Source of the DNA: Collybia mongolica
Lineage: Eukaryota; Basidiomycota; Agaricomycetes; Agaricales; Clitocybaceae
Reading direction: 5' to 3'
Length of the DNA stretch: 64,000 nt
NCBI GenBank assembly: GCA_013420905.1
Contig: JAAXNY010000002.1
Coordinates: forward strand, 310,001-374,000
In this document: one piece after another, positions 1 to 10,044 of the stretch
Numbering within the stretch: position 1 is the first letter of the stretch
Layout: each line of letters opens with the position of its first letter
Position numbers and translations under genes: made by a program
The notes under the pieces: generated by a model
The model's database searches: none
The model's input: only the letters and a program-made list of their open reading frames with translations
What the model was told of the DNA's origin: nothing

Positions 1-145
1 GGGGTGGGGGAGCCACGGTTTGGAGCGCGATCAGCGCGTTGATGCTGTCGGTGAGCTTCTTAAGCTGCTCGGCTTGTTCCTCCGCCTTCCTATTGAGATC
101 TCCTACGTCTCGTTCGATGTTATCCATCCTCGTTTCAGCGTCCAT
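1..145 (-). CDS. gag: Gag N-terminus of a minus-strand LTR retrotransposon (partial, runs off window)
   Basis: Reading leftwards from the LTR at 306-753, an open frame runs to the window edge. The first ATG is at 145 (starts MDAETRMDN) and the frame is also open upstream of it, back to the primer-binding site. The visible 48 residues form a coiled coil (NRKAEEQAEQLKKLTDS) followed by a proline-rich turn. This matches the layout of the plus-strand element at 2208, whose Gag also opens with a short coiled coil and then a Pro/Ala-rich linker. The function as Gag is inferred from position behind the primer-binding site and from that parallel. The rest of the element lies outside the window, so intactness cannot be judged. 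Confidence 0.6.
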   Translation of the reverse strand, partial: MDAETRMDNIERDVGDLNRKAEEQAEQLKKLTDSINALIALQTVAPPP

Positions 146-293
146 TGGCCGGAGTAGGAGTTCCACTTCTAGTTCGGAGGAGGGTGGAGAGGGCAATTCT
201 CGCGCGGTCTTGACGGATTCTGTATCGGAGCTGACAGTTTCTGCCGATCGGAATTTGGCAATGGCTGCGGTGAGGTCGCGGTCTCTGCTGGTG

Positions 294-303
294 AGAGTAT
301 TCT
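294..303 (-). promoter_or_regulatory. Primer-binding site of the minus-strand element
   Basis: AGAATACTCT lies two bases inside the LTR end at 306. It pairs over 10 bp with the LTR segment at 386-377. It differs at one position from the equivalent site of the plus-strand element (2058-2067), and the partner LTR base has changed to match. I recognise no tRNA 3' end complement here. Confidence 0.6.
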
Positions 304-305
304 AC

Positions 306-753
306 TGTAAGGGCAACTCCGGCGGAGTGCGCGCGAACTTAGTAGAGCGGGCCGACGCTGAGGAGGGGATCCTAAGAGAATACTCTGAGGAGCCTCCATC
401 AGGGGGGGTGTGCTATATACCTAGTACTACATTAAATACACGTTCCCGGTGCGGTACAACAACACGCGTTGGGCTAGCGAAGGTCATGTGACCGTGCCCT
501 TGATAGTCCGAACAAGTGCGAAGTCCGGCGGCGAACTGCGCGCGAAGTAGAGAGTGGGGGTGCGTGTGGGCATAGGTAATGAACGTGCGATGTAGTGAAT
601 GTAATTGAGTGAGTGCGAAGTAAGCAGAGAAATTGTATCGTAAGTCGGCGGGATGACTGAGTCGCGAATCGGCGAAGTAGAAGTCGGCGGAGTGAGATTC
701 GGCGAAGTAAGGCTAGATCGGCGAAGTAAGGCGGAAATGGAGTTCCCCTTACA
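306..753 (-). repeat. 5' LTR of the minus-strand Ty3/gypsy-type element (448 bp)
   Basis: Read on the minus strand it starts TGTAAGGGGAACTCC and ends GGAGTTGCCCTTACA, the same termini as the 562-bp LTRs at 1494 and 7384. It has a TATATAG box at 419-413. It lacks the 20-bp internal duplication seen in the other element. Its body is otherwise strongly diverged, so it is a related but separate subfamily. The partner LTR lies outside the window, so no target duplication can be checked. Confidence 0.85.
377..386 (-). promoter_or_regulatory. Putative self-primer at the transcript start of the minus-strand element
   Basis: AGAGTATTCT on the minus strand begins 33 nt downstream of the first T of the TATATAG box, where transcription would start. 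It is exactly complementary to AGAATACTCT at 303-294, two bases past the LTR end, the usual place of a primer-binding site. Confidence 0.6.
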
Positions 754-845
754 CTGACTTTTACAAAGAAAATGAAGTATTCTCTAAACAGTGAGTTGAC
801 TGTAACCCGAATCTCCTTAGGGTCACAGCTGCTCACTACTTTTCA

Positions 846-1493
846 TAGGTTTGATTAGTAATTTGAGGTCTGTATCAGCACCAATGCATTGCCTTTATCT
901 GGCAATGAAGGAGCACTCATCTGACCAAATCACTGCAGAGGCAATTGCAATTGCATCAGGGAAAAAGGTACTTGATCCAGGAGCAATGTCCGAGTTTCTT
1001 TGCAAGCTGGAATCTGCAAATACAACAATCCAAAGAGCATTTGAGAAGCAGGTGGAAGCCACTGCAGTAAGTGGCACATTTTTTCTACATCTATTGTGAA
1101 GCTGACATTTCAAAGGGTCCATGGAACCAGGAAAAGTTCAAGGACCTGTTGGCAAAGTGGGTTGTCGCAACTGACCAGCCCTTTTACACAGTTGACAAGC
1201 CTGAGTTCTGCAATTTGCTGATGTACACACACCACCCATTGCCAAACCTTAAGATCCCTCATCAAGATTCAATCAAAAGGCAGATCATGACAATGGGAAA
1301 GGATACCATTGAGGCAACCAAGCAGATGTTCAAGGTTTGTAAACTCTGCCCATATCTCGGAACAACCCTCATTGCCCTTCCAGACAAATGTTGAGGGAAA
1401 AATCAGTATCTCTCTTGATGCATGGACCTCAAGTAACAATTATGTGTTCATGGCTATTGTCGCACATTATGTCACTAATTCTGGGCAACTTGG
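846..1493 (+). pseudogene. hAT-family transposase, 5' part, cut by the chromovirus insertion
   Basis: Conceptual exons give the segment ending EATA, a GT-AG intron at about 1065-1100, then a block containing WNQEKFKDLLAKWVVATDQP, KPEFCNLLMYTH, KIPHQDSIKRQIM, and after another intron ISISLDAWTSSNNYVFMAIV. SLDAWTS and AIVAHYV are typical of the catalytic region of basidiomycete hAT/DUF659-like transposases. The reading stops abruptly at ...VTNSGQL where the LTR begins at 1494 and resumes at 7951. No start codon or BED zinc finger is visible; it would lie upstream, where the minus-strand element sits. Several stop codons in the 3' half show it is dead. Confidence 0.75.
1489..1493. repeat. 5-bp target-site duplication, left copy
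   Basis: CTTGG directly precedes the 5' LTR and is repeated at 7946-7950 directly after the 3' LTR. Five bases is the usual duplication length for Ty3/gypsy integrases. Confidence 0.9.
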
Positions 1494-1842
1494 TGTAAGG
1501 GGAACACCCTTACCGACTCCGTTTTCCATTTTCCAACAACATTCCCGACCATACAAACGTTCGGGAACACTCCCCAGTCCCGATCCCCATTCCCGACTGT
1601 AGTCACCGACTACTTTACCGACAAGTCGTTACCAACAACAACCCGAGTTGAACCCGACTCACCCACTCACTCACACCACACTCGCTACCACCCCGCTCCC
1701 TTTACCGACTCTCGTTAGACGTTTCCGAACGCGGACACGGGCGCAGCTTGTCGGGATCACTGCGGCGCGCCCACGTGATCCTTTACCAACAACGCGTGCC
1801 CTTGTACCGTCCCGGGAACATGTAGTTAATGTAGGAACATCA

Positions 1843-1849
1843 TATATAG
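1843..1849 (+). promoter_or_regulatory. TATA box of the 5' LTR
   Basis: TATATAG, 33 nt upstream of the self-primer segment. The same spacing is found in the minus-strand element. Repeated at 7733 in the 3' LTR. Confidence 0.6.
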
Positions 1850-1875
1850 CCTGTACACCTGGCTGGAGGACCCTT

Positions 1876-1885
1876 AGAGAATTCT
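1876..1885 (+). promoter_or_regulatory. Putative self-primer at the start of R
   Basis: AGAGAATTCT is the reverse complement of AGAATTCTCT at 2058-2067. Position relative to the TATA box suits the transcript 5' end, as in Tf1 of fission yeast, where the first 11 nt of the RNA prime reverse transcription. The transcription start itself is inferred. Confidence 0.6.
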
Positions 1886-2057
1886 CTTAGGATCCCCTCC
1901 ACCAGGTGAGTAGTACATATGTCGTACAAGTGAATACATCATCTTAGGATCCCCTCCACCAGCTCCGAGTTAGAACTCCCGACCCCGACCTCCGTCACTC
2001 GGTAATCGTCGTCAGACTCTGCGCAACTCAGTAACCTGGCGGAGTTGCCCTTACATT

Positions 2058-2067
2058 AGAATTCTCT
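2058..2067 (+). promoter_or_regulatory. Primer-binding site of the chromovirus
   Basis: AGAATTCTCT starts two bases after the LTR end (2055), the normal place. It pairs with the LTR segment at 1876-1885 over 10 bp, then pairing stops on both sides. Confidence 0.6.
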
Positions 2068-2207
2068 CCCCAGAGAGAGGCTGTAGATTGCGCAAACGAC
2101 GCGCGGAAGAATTCAGCGAAGGTAGACCGCCGAAACGACCCCGCACCCGTTCCGCACAATCCTCCCCCTCACCCAACAAACATACCAACTGCAATCCGCC
2201 CGACAGG

Positions 2208-3473
2208 ATGTCCGAACCCGACCGCTTCCGAGCATTAGAAGAGGAACTCGGACGCATGCAGGAGGCTATGCACAAACAGTTGGAGGACTTCGCAAACCTC
2301 AACCGCAACTTTCAAATGTTGATGGATCGTCTGGGACCCGCACCCGCAGCTACACCGTCGCCTGAGGCCGCACCCCAACCACAACAACCGAATGTAGCAC
2401 CACCCCCGAACCCGACTGCACGGGCTCAAGCGACACCTTCCCCCACTCCCTCCAACACCGCTCCCGCCTTTCAGGCGGAAACCCAACTCAAACCTTCCTC
2501 TCTCCAACCCGCACTACCCCCAACCTTTGACGGATCTCAAACCAAAGGCCGCGCATTTATTCAAGCATGCGAGCTTTACATCAAACTGGTACCGCACCAG
2601 TTCGAAGACCAACTAGCGGGAATCCGATGGGCGTTCATGTTCATGCAGACGGGAAGGGCCTACTACTTCGCTGATCGAGCGCTGAGGCACGAGGAATCCA
2701 CGGGCCAACCGAAATATCTGGCCTGGGACACCTTCAAGGCGGATTTCGCCGCCAACTTCTATGTCCAAGGGGAGGCGCAGAAGGCCATGACGCGATTAGA
2801 AACCGCGTTGTATCATCAAGGGAACTGAACGGTAGACGAGTATACCGACGAATTCCGCGACCTGGTGGACAAGTCGGGATACAAGGAAGGCCTCACCATC
2901 ATGGTCAAGTATCGGAAGGGCCTCAACCCTGCTATCCAGTCCCAGATAGCGATGATGACGCACGGAAGACCTGGGGAGAATGACCCCGACGCATGGTACG
3001 CCGCCACAATGCGCTGCGACAACAACCGCCTGGACAATGAAGCGTTCATGAGTACACGGAACACTCGCAACCCAGCCCCTACATACTCAGGTCTTTCCAT
3101 GGCAAGGTTACCGACCAAACCCGCGCCCCATGTGATGCCTCTCACAATTACGCCGCCACGAACCAATCCCGCTGCCGCCGCCCCCCTTCATCCAGGGATT
3201 CCGATGGACATAGACGCGAGCCGAACGCGGGCAAAGCCTGTTCTCTGCTTCCGCTGCGGAGGACAAGGACACCTACAGCGGGATTGCCCCCAAGGCTTTG
3301 ACACAAGGTTCATGACACGGGATGAGAAAGAGGAGTTTGTCCAGCAGGCCTTGGTGGACCTAGACGTGCACATCGCCCAAACCCGACTGGTCCCAACACA
3401 GGAGGAGGAAGCGGAAACTCAAGTAGAGGAAGCGGAAGAGGAGGCAGAGGATTTTCCGACTCGCAGTGGGTGA
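2208..3473 (+). pseudogene. gag: Gag of the chromovirus, one in-frame stop
   Basis: The first ATG (2208, MSEPDRFRALEEEL) starts a short coiled coil, then a Pro/Ala/Gln-rich linker, then the conserved capsid-like block (PTFDGSQTKGRAFIQACELY ... TFKADFAANFY). A TGA at 2826-2828 stands where related Gags read Arg (QGN-stop-TVDEYTDEF). The frame continues to a CCHC zinc knuckle (CFRCGGQGHLQRDC, near 3244-3285), an acidic tail, and a stop at 3471. Pol lies in the -1 frame and is open from about 3424, giving an overlap of about 50 nt. I see no canonical slippery heptamer there. Confidence 0.85.
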
Positions 3474-6400
3474 ACAGTACGCCCCCGCTGACAAGCGGTA
3501 GTAGATACCATTGTTTAGATGTGGAGGAAATACACGATTGCCCCCCGCCGTCTGAACCTACTACTGAAGTCGTACCCTCAAACCCGACAAGTTGGAAAAC
3601 GCGGATTCCGCATTGGGAGCGCAGGCTTCCAAAGGAATACACAGTCGCAGCGATCCCAGGGGCCAGATCGCTAGACTTAAAAGTAGAGCTCCAAACTACA
3701 GACACGGGAGAAACGTTCGGAGTGACAGGATTAGTGGACTTGGGCGCAATGGGGATGTTCATCCACAAGGATTACATTGAGAAACACCGGATTGCAACTC
3801 GGAAATTACAGCGGCCAGTTGCGGTATACAATGTTGACGGGACTCCGAACGAAGCAGGCTCTATCAGTGAAATAGCGGAACTGGTTCTACGCTACAAAGG
3901 TCATTCGGAACGAACCACCTTCGCGGTCACACACCTCGGGACGCACAACCTCATCCTAGGTTACACCTGGCTCAAGGAGCATAACCTGGAGATAGACTGG
4001 ACAACGAATGAGGTGAAACTCAGTCGGTGTCCAGCCAAGTGTCGGGTATGCACTGAGGAAGTCAAGGCGGAAACTAGGGAGAAGCGGAAAATGGAAGCGC
4101 AAATCAATTCATGCCGAGCGGGACTCTTCCTGAACGCGGGTACCGACAAAGAGGAAGATACCGACTCGGAAAACCCAAACCCGCTTTCTGAACTCCTAGA
4201 AGAGGGTGACCGCATCTTTGCAGTGAGTCTACAGGACCCAAACCATGCGGAAAAGCAGACAAAGGGACCAGAAGAGATGTGTCAAGCAATCCCGAACATA
4301 TCCCAGAGGCTAGCGGAAGCCTTCCATCGAAACTCCCAACCCGCCAAGTCGTTTTGCGAGACAGCGCCCGCCTACGTACATGAATTCGAGGACGTGTTCT
4401 CGAAAACATCCTTCGACGCACTTCCCGACAAGCGGTCTTGGGACCACGCCATTGAACTCATTCCCAAAGCCAAATCCCGATTGTGCAAGGTCTACCCCTT
4501 GTCGGTCACGGAACAGGAAGAGTTGGACAAGTTCCTCGAGGAGAACCTGTTGTCGGGACGCATCCGCCCCTCGAAATCCCCAATGGCCACACCATTCTTC
4601 TTCATCAAGAAGAAGGATGGCTCCCTCCAACCTGTTCAAGATTACTGAGTACTGAACGGAATGACGATCAAGAACGCATACCCCCTTCCGCTGATTTCCG
4701 AGCTCATCAACCAACTGCGCGGGGCCAAGTACTTTACCAAACTGGACGTCCGCTGGGGTTACAACAATGTGCGGATTAAGGAAGGAGACGAGTGGAAGGC
4801 GGCGTTCCGAACAAACCGAGGATTGTTCGAACCCCTGGTAATGTTCTTCGGACTCACGAACTCACCCGCTACGTTCCAAACAATGATGAACGAAATCTTT
4901 CAGGATCTCATCACCGCCGGTGTAGTCTGCATGTACATTGACGATATCCTCATCTACACAAAAACCCAAGCGGAACATCAACGGGTCACTCGGGAAGTCC
5001 TCAAACGTTGTCGGGAACACAAGTTATTCCTCAAACTTGACAAATGCGAGTTCAAACAAGAGCGGATCGAGTACCTGGGACTTATCATCTCAGCGGGAAA
5101 GACAGAAATGGACCCCGTCAAGGTCAGCGGTATAGTGGACTGGCCAGCGCCAACCAACAAGAAGGAAGTACAATCGTTCCTAGGATTTACTAACTTCTAC
5201 CGGCGCTTCATAGAGGGTTTCTCCCACCACGCCCGACCACTCTTTGACCTGACGTGGAAGGATGCGGCGTGGAAGTGGGGCGAGGCGGAACAAGCGGCGT
5301 TTGAAGAGTTGAAGGCACGAGTGGCATCCCGACCGGTATTGATGTTCCCCAACAACGACCGCCCTTACCGCATCGAGGCCGACTCGTCGGATTTCGCAAC
5401 TGGCGCGGTATTGTCCCAACTCAGTCGGGAAGACGAGAAGTGGCATCCGGTGGCCTTCATGTCCAAAAGTCTCAATGCAGTCGAGCGGAACTACAAGATC
5501 CACGACAAGGAGATGTTGGCTATCATTCGGGCATTGGAGGAATGGAGACACTTCCTAGAAGGAGCCCGACACCCATTCGAGGTATGGACTGACCACAAGA
5601 ATTTAGAATACTTTCGGTCAGCCCAGAAACTCAACTGCCGACAAGCCCGCTGGTCTCTGTACCTCTCCCGCTTCGACTTCTCCTTACATCACAAACCCGG
5701 AAGGAGTATGGGTAAACCCGACGCTCTCTCGCGACGCGCTGACCATTCGGATGGAGCGGAAGACAATAAGGACATTGTCCTCCTCAAACCCGAGCTGTTC
5801 ACGATACGCGCACTCGAAGGAATCAGGGCGGAAGGTGAGGAAAAGGACGTGATGAAGGACATTCGGCGCGGAAATCGAGGCGGACATTTGGAGGACTCGG
5901 CAGCAGAGGCGGCGAAGAAACTCCGACAGGGAAAAGGCAAGTCAGTCCACAGCGCAGAGTGGCGGGAGGAACAAGAGGTACTGTATTTCCACGGTCGGAT
6001 TTACGTTCCTAACTTCACAGACCTCCGCCGCCGCATTGTGGAACAACACCACGACACTCGAGTGGCGGGACACGCGGGGAGATGGAAAACGTTGGAATTG
6101 GTGTCCCGCAACTACTGGTGGCCTCAGATGTCGCGGTATATCGGTCAGTACTGTCAGACGTGCGACCTATGTCTCCGCACGAAGATACAGCGTCAATTAC
6201 CGATCGGAGAGTTACACCCGCTGGAAATCCCGAACACCCGCTGGGAGACTATCAGCGTGGACTTCATCGGCGCACTCCCCGAATCGGAAGGATTTGACAC
6301 GGTCATGGTAGTAGTCGAGTCGGTGGCGAAGCGGTCTCACTTCATACCCACCCACACCACCATTACCGCACTGGGAGCTGCCCGCCTGTACTTGAAGGAG

Positions 6401-7372
6401 GTTTGGAAACACCATGGACTACCAAACGCGGTGGTATCCGACCGAGGACCGCAATTCGTAGCGGAGTTCACGCAAGAACTGTACCGACTACTTGGGATTA
6501 AACTGACATCGTCCACCGCCTACCACCCACAAACGGACGGGCAAACCGAGCGCATAAACCAAGAACTCGAGCAATACCTGCAGCTGTTCGTAAGCGAGAG
6601 GCAGAACAACTGGAACGAACTCCTACCGCTCGCCGAATTCCAGTACAACAACCATGTTCACGCCTCCACACAGCACACGCCCTTCTTCCTAGACACTGGC
6701 AGACACCCGCGCATGGGATTCGAACCTCAGACGGAACCCGCCCGACTAGAGACGGTCGGGGAATTCACGCAACGGATGGAATCCGCGCTAGAGGAGGCAC
6801 GATCAGCACTAGCCAAGGCCAAGGAAGATATGACGCGGTACTACAATCGCCGACACCGACCAACGCCCGAATATCAGGTCGGTGATCTGATGTACCTAGA
6901 CTCAACGGACATTCCCATCAGTCGGCCAACGCAGAAACTAGCCCACCGCTATGTAGGACCTTACCCGATCACAGAGCGGATAGGTACACACGCGTACTGA
7001 CTGAAACTTCCAAGGTCCATGTCGCACATCCACCCGGTGTTCCATGTGGTGAAACTACTTCCCGCGCCTGCCGACCCAATTCCCGGAAGACGCCCGACAA
7101 CCGTCCCGCCGCCTGTGTTAGTGGACGGAGAGGAGGAATACGAAGTGGGAGATATACGGGATAGTCGGGTTAGCAGAGGAAAGTTGTACTACCTAGTATC
7201 CTGGAAGGGGTACGGGTATGAACACAACTCCTGGGAACCCGCCAAGAATGTTCATGCAGATGAACTGGTCAGCGAGTTCCACAGGGCAAATCCTCAAGCG
7301 CCCCGACGACTCCCGCGTGCCCAATTCGATTCTATCCCTTTCCGACCATTGCACGAGGTCGCGCAATCCTAG
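3470..7372 (+). pseudogene. pol: Pol of the chromovirus: protease, RT, RNase H, integrase, chromodomain; two in-frame stops
   Basis: Domains in order: retropepsin, where the expected DSG(A/T) reads DLGAM (about 3737-3751); reverse transcriptase with KLDVRWGYNNV, FFGLTNSPATFQ and catalytic YIDD (4939-4950); RNase H with EADSSDFATGAVLSQL and TDHKNLEYF; integrase with an HHCC finger (HHDTRVAGH ... CQTCDLC), DDE residues in SVDFIG, VSDRGPQF and ERINQELEQY; chromodomain (EVGDIRDSRVSRGKLYYLVS ... WKGYGYEHNSWEP). TGA at 4646 falls in the QDY(R)xLN motif and TGA at 6998 in AY(R)LKLP, both positions where the family has Arg. Final stop TAG at 7370. Confidence 0.92.
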
Positions 7373-7380
7373 AGGGGGGG
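7371..7380 (+). promoter_or_regulatory. Polypurine tract
   Basis: AGAGGGGGGG, three bases (TAA) before the 3' LTR at 7384. It is the expected plus-strand primer and directly follows the pol stop codon. Confidence 0.85.
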
Positions 7381-7383
7381 TAA

Positions 7384-7945
7384 TGTAAGGGGAACACCCT
7401 TACCGACTCCGTTTTCCATTTTCCAACAACATTCCCAACCATACGAACGTTCGGGAACACTCCCCAGTCCCGATCCCCATTCCCGACTGTAGTCACCGAC
7501 TACTTTACCGACAAGTCGTTACCAACAACAACCCGAGTCGAACCCGACTCACCCACTCACTCACACCACACTCGCTACCACCCCGCTCCCTTTACCAACT
7601 CTCGTTAGACGTTTCCGAACGCGGACGCGGGCGCGGCTTGTCGGGATCACTGCGGCGCGCCCACGTGATCCTTTACCGACAACGCGTGCCCTTGTACCGT
7701 CCCGGGAACGTGTAGTTAATGTAGGAACATCATATATAGCCTGTACACCTGGCTGGAGGACCCTTAGAGAATTCTCTTAGGATCCCCTCCACCAGGTGAG
7801 TAGTACATATGTCGTACAAGTGAATACATCATCTTAGGATCCCCTCCACCAGCTCCGAGTTAGAACTCCCGACCCCGACCTCCGTCACTCGGTAATCGTC
7901 GTCGGACTCTGCGCAACTCAGTAACCCGGCGGAGTTGCCCTTACA
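7384..7945 (+). repeat. 3' LTR of the chromovirus (562 bp)
   Basis: Same length as the 5' LTR with 10 substitutions and no indels. Here 8 of the 10 variable sites keep the CpG form and 2 carry the decayed form. TATATAG at 7733 and the self-primer palindrome at 7766 are intact. Confidence 0.97.
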
Positions 7946-9845
7946 CTTGGTGGGTTATTAAATTATTTGACATGAAAATCAGAGGCTAATGGCATGAAAA
8001 AACTTCAGAAGAACTTTCTTATTGATTTCTGTGAGCTCGAGGGTGAACATTCCAGGGCCAATATGGCAGAAGCAACCTGGGAAACGTTGACACGCTTTGG
8101 AATAGAAAATTGGGTATGTTACAATCTGCTTAGACCTCATGCTGTGCTGAATGTGCTTTGTCTGCAGATCATGGCATTTATGACAGACAACACATTGAAC
8201 AATGATATGCTCATAGACGGGATTGTAGAATGTGCAAAGCACCAAGCTATCTCATTGAATGGTGATTGGATCTGTCTCCATCACATGCTGCACACTGTTC
8301 ATCTTGCAGCTCTCAAAGTAAATATCTAATGTGCCTTTTTCTTGTTGCAATGTGATTTCCTAATAATTGCCCAGCTCCTTGAAGGTATCAGGGCTATATC
8401 TACTGTCAAATGTAAGAAGGCGATGTCTCGCAGTGGAAACTATCAAGACTCCATTACTGCACCACTGAGCTGTGCATTTGATGATGACACTGTAGGAAAA
8501 GATAATGAAGATGAACAAGATGAGGTTATGCTCAAGATAGACCATTCAAGTAGCATTCTTTCTGCTGTTGAAAAGGCAGGTGTGATCAGTTCTGTACCAC
8601 ATGATCTGCTAACATTGTTCTACACAGCTTCAAAAAATAATCCGCGCCATACAATCAAGCCCCCAATGCAAGCAAAGCTGGCTCAATCAGGTTGTATCAT
8701 CACAACATCACAAGGTTGATGCAAATGGTCCCCAATGGCCTCTCATGTTGATCCTCAATGTCAAGACATGGTGGTTGTCAACACACCAAATGATGTGTGA
8801 GTATTTTAGCTTGTATATCACCCCAATCTTGCTACTACTTTAGAATACAGGTCGAGCTTTAGTATATCAAAATGAAATTGATGATTTTGTTGGGCATAAT
8901 CAAGACCTTTGAGCCCTCAAACTGGCTGAAGATGAGTGGGTCGCAATCACTCAAGTTGCAGACTGGCTTGGGGCATTTTGCTCAGCCACAATGCAGATGT
9001 CAACATCTAAGCAGCCCATGCTCTTAACAACTCATGCAATCTTCCAGGGCCTTCAGGAGCATGTTCAACAAATATATCATGATCTCCCAATGTCAATATC
9101 ACTGAGGATCAAGGCCTGCCTTCTTGAAGCACACTGAAAGCTTAGCTATTATTATTACATGTTTGACCAGTTGCCATTCTATACCTGGGCAGCCTGTATG
9201 TTCTTGGCTCTTTTGATATAGGAAACCTTCTCACAATGGTATTTTTTTTCAGTCCTTGACCCCCACATATCCTACAAAGGAGTCCTGCAGGATTATGCTG
9301 ATGATCCTGACCTCCTTGCATATCTAGAGTCTGCAAAAGATCTGCTTCATACACACTTCAACAAGCACTATGCTGGCCATGCCCATTCCCTTAACAGAGC
9401 TGCCAACACCCACATTCAAGCTACTACTGACGATTCTCCCTCAAAGGTCAACTTCACCTTGAGGTACAAGAAGAAGGATCACCATTTGTGTGACGAACTT
9501 GAGGAGTATTTCAAGTTGCCCCATGAAGACTTTGAAACCTGTAAACCTCTCCAGTGGTGGGTAGGTCAACAAGCCCAGTTTCCCACCCTTTTCCATCTTG
9601 CATGTGATTTGTTCTCGATTCCTGGTAAGTATACTTTTTTGACTTCCTACTCTGTGTCAAATGCTCATATAGCTCCTTGCCAGGCTCTGCTTGTTGTGGT
9701 TGAGTGAATATTTTCTGGTGGCCATGATACAATTTCTCTGTGACGTGCGAGTCTCCAGCCAGAGACTATTTGCACATTGATGTTGATCAAGCAGTGCCTG
9801 AGGCTCTCTCATGCAGCTATCAACAAAGTCCTTTAAATGTGGTCT
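7946..9845 (+). pseudogene. hAT-family transposase, 3' part
   Basis: Continues the frame broken at 1493, beginning with the second copy of the target duplication. Recognisable blocks in order: LIDFCELEGEHSRANMAEA, AFMTDNTLNNDML, LHHMLHTVHLAALK, RSGNYQDSITAPL, LMLILNVKTWW, ADWLGAFCSATMQMSTSKQP, LSYYYYMFDQLPFYTWAA, and the C-terminal dimerisation region FPTLFHLACDLFSIPG ... IFSGGHDTISL-stop-RASLQPETI ... LMLIKQCL. Introns with GT-AG ends are still visible (for example near 9197-9251). In-frame stops near 7979, 9135, 9704 and 9741 show it is not functional. Confidence 0.8.
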
Positions 9846-10044
9846 CAAAGTAGCACAGATTGATAGAAATGGACAATGTGTTCAGTATGAATATGTACCA
9901 TACTGCCATTTTTGGCCATATAAACCCCCGTACCATACCATCAAATTAACCTCCTTTCTTGTCTACAGCCTTCTCAAGTGCTTTTCTCATACTATTGGCT
10001 TTTATGTTGCTTGGTAGCATTTTGATATTTGTAGCCCCAGCAGC

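Larger units (their letters stand above)
1494..2055 (+). repeat. 5' LTR of the chromovirus (562 bp)
   Basis: Begins TGTAAGGGGAACACC and ends GGAGTTGCCCTTACA. Compared with the 3' LTR there are 10 differences, all transitions at CpG; in eight of them the 5' copy carries the decayed TG or CA form. It holds a TATATAG box at 1843, a palindromic AGAGAATTCTCT at 1876-1887, and a 20-bp direct repeat (1886-1905 and 1943-1962). Confidence 0.97.
1494..7945 (+). mobile_element. Full-length Ty3/gypsy chromovirus with chromodomain, disabled by point mutations
   Basis: A 6452-bp element with two 562-bp LTRs, a 5-bp target duplication, a self-complementary primer-binding site, gag with a CCHC knuckle, and pol in the order protease, reverse transcriptase, RNase H, integrase (HHCC, DDE) and C-terminal chromodomain. 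That order and the chromodomain define a chromovirus. It sits inside a hAT transposase in the same orientation. In-frame TGA stops at 2826, 4646 and 6998 and an altered protease active site make it non-functional as it stands. The LTRs differ at only 10 positions, so the insertion is fairly recent. Confidence 0.95.

Noticed and set aside
6400..6600. Possible alteration of the integrase catalytic triad
   Set aside because: SVDFIG, VSDRGPQF and ERINQELEQY keep D, D and E; only flanking residues differ from relatives.
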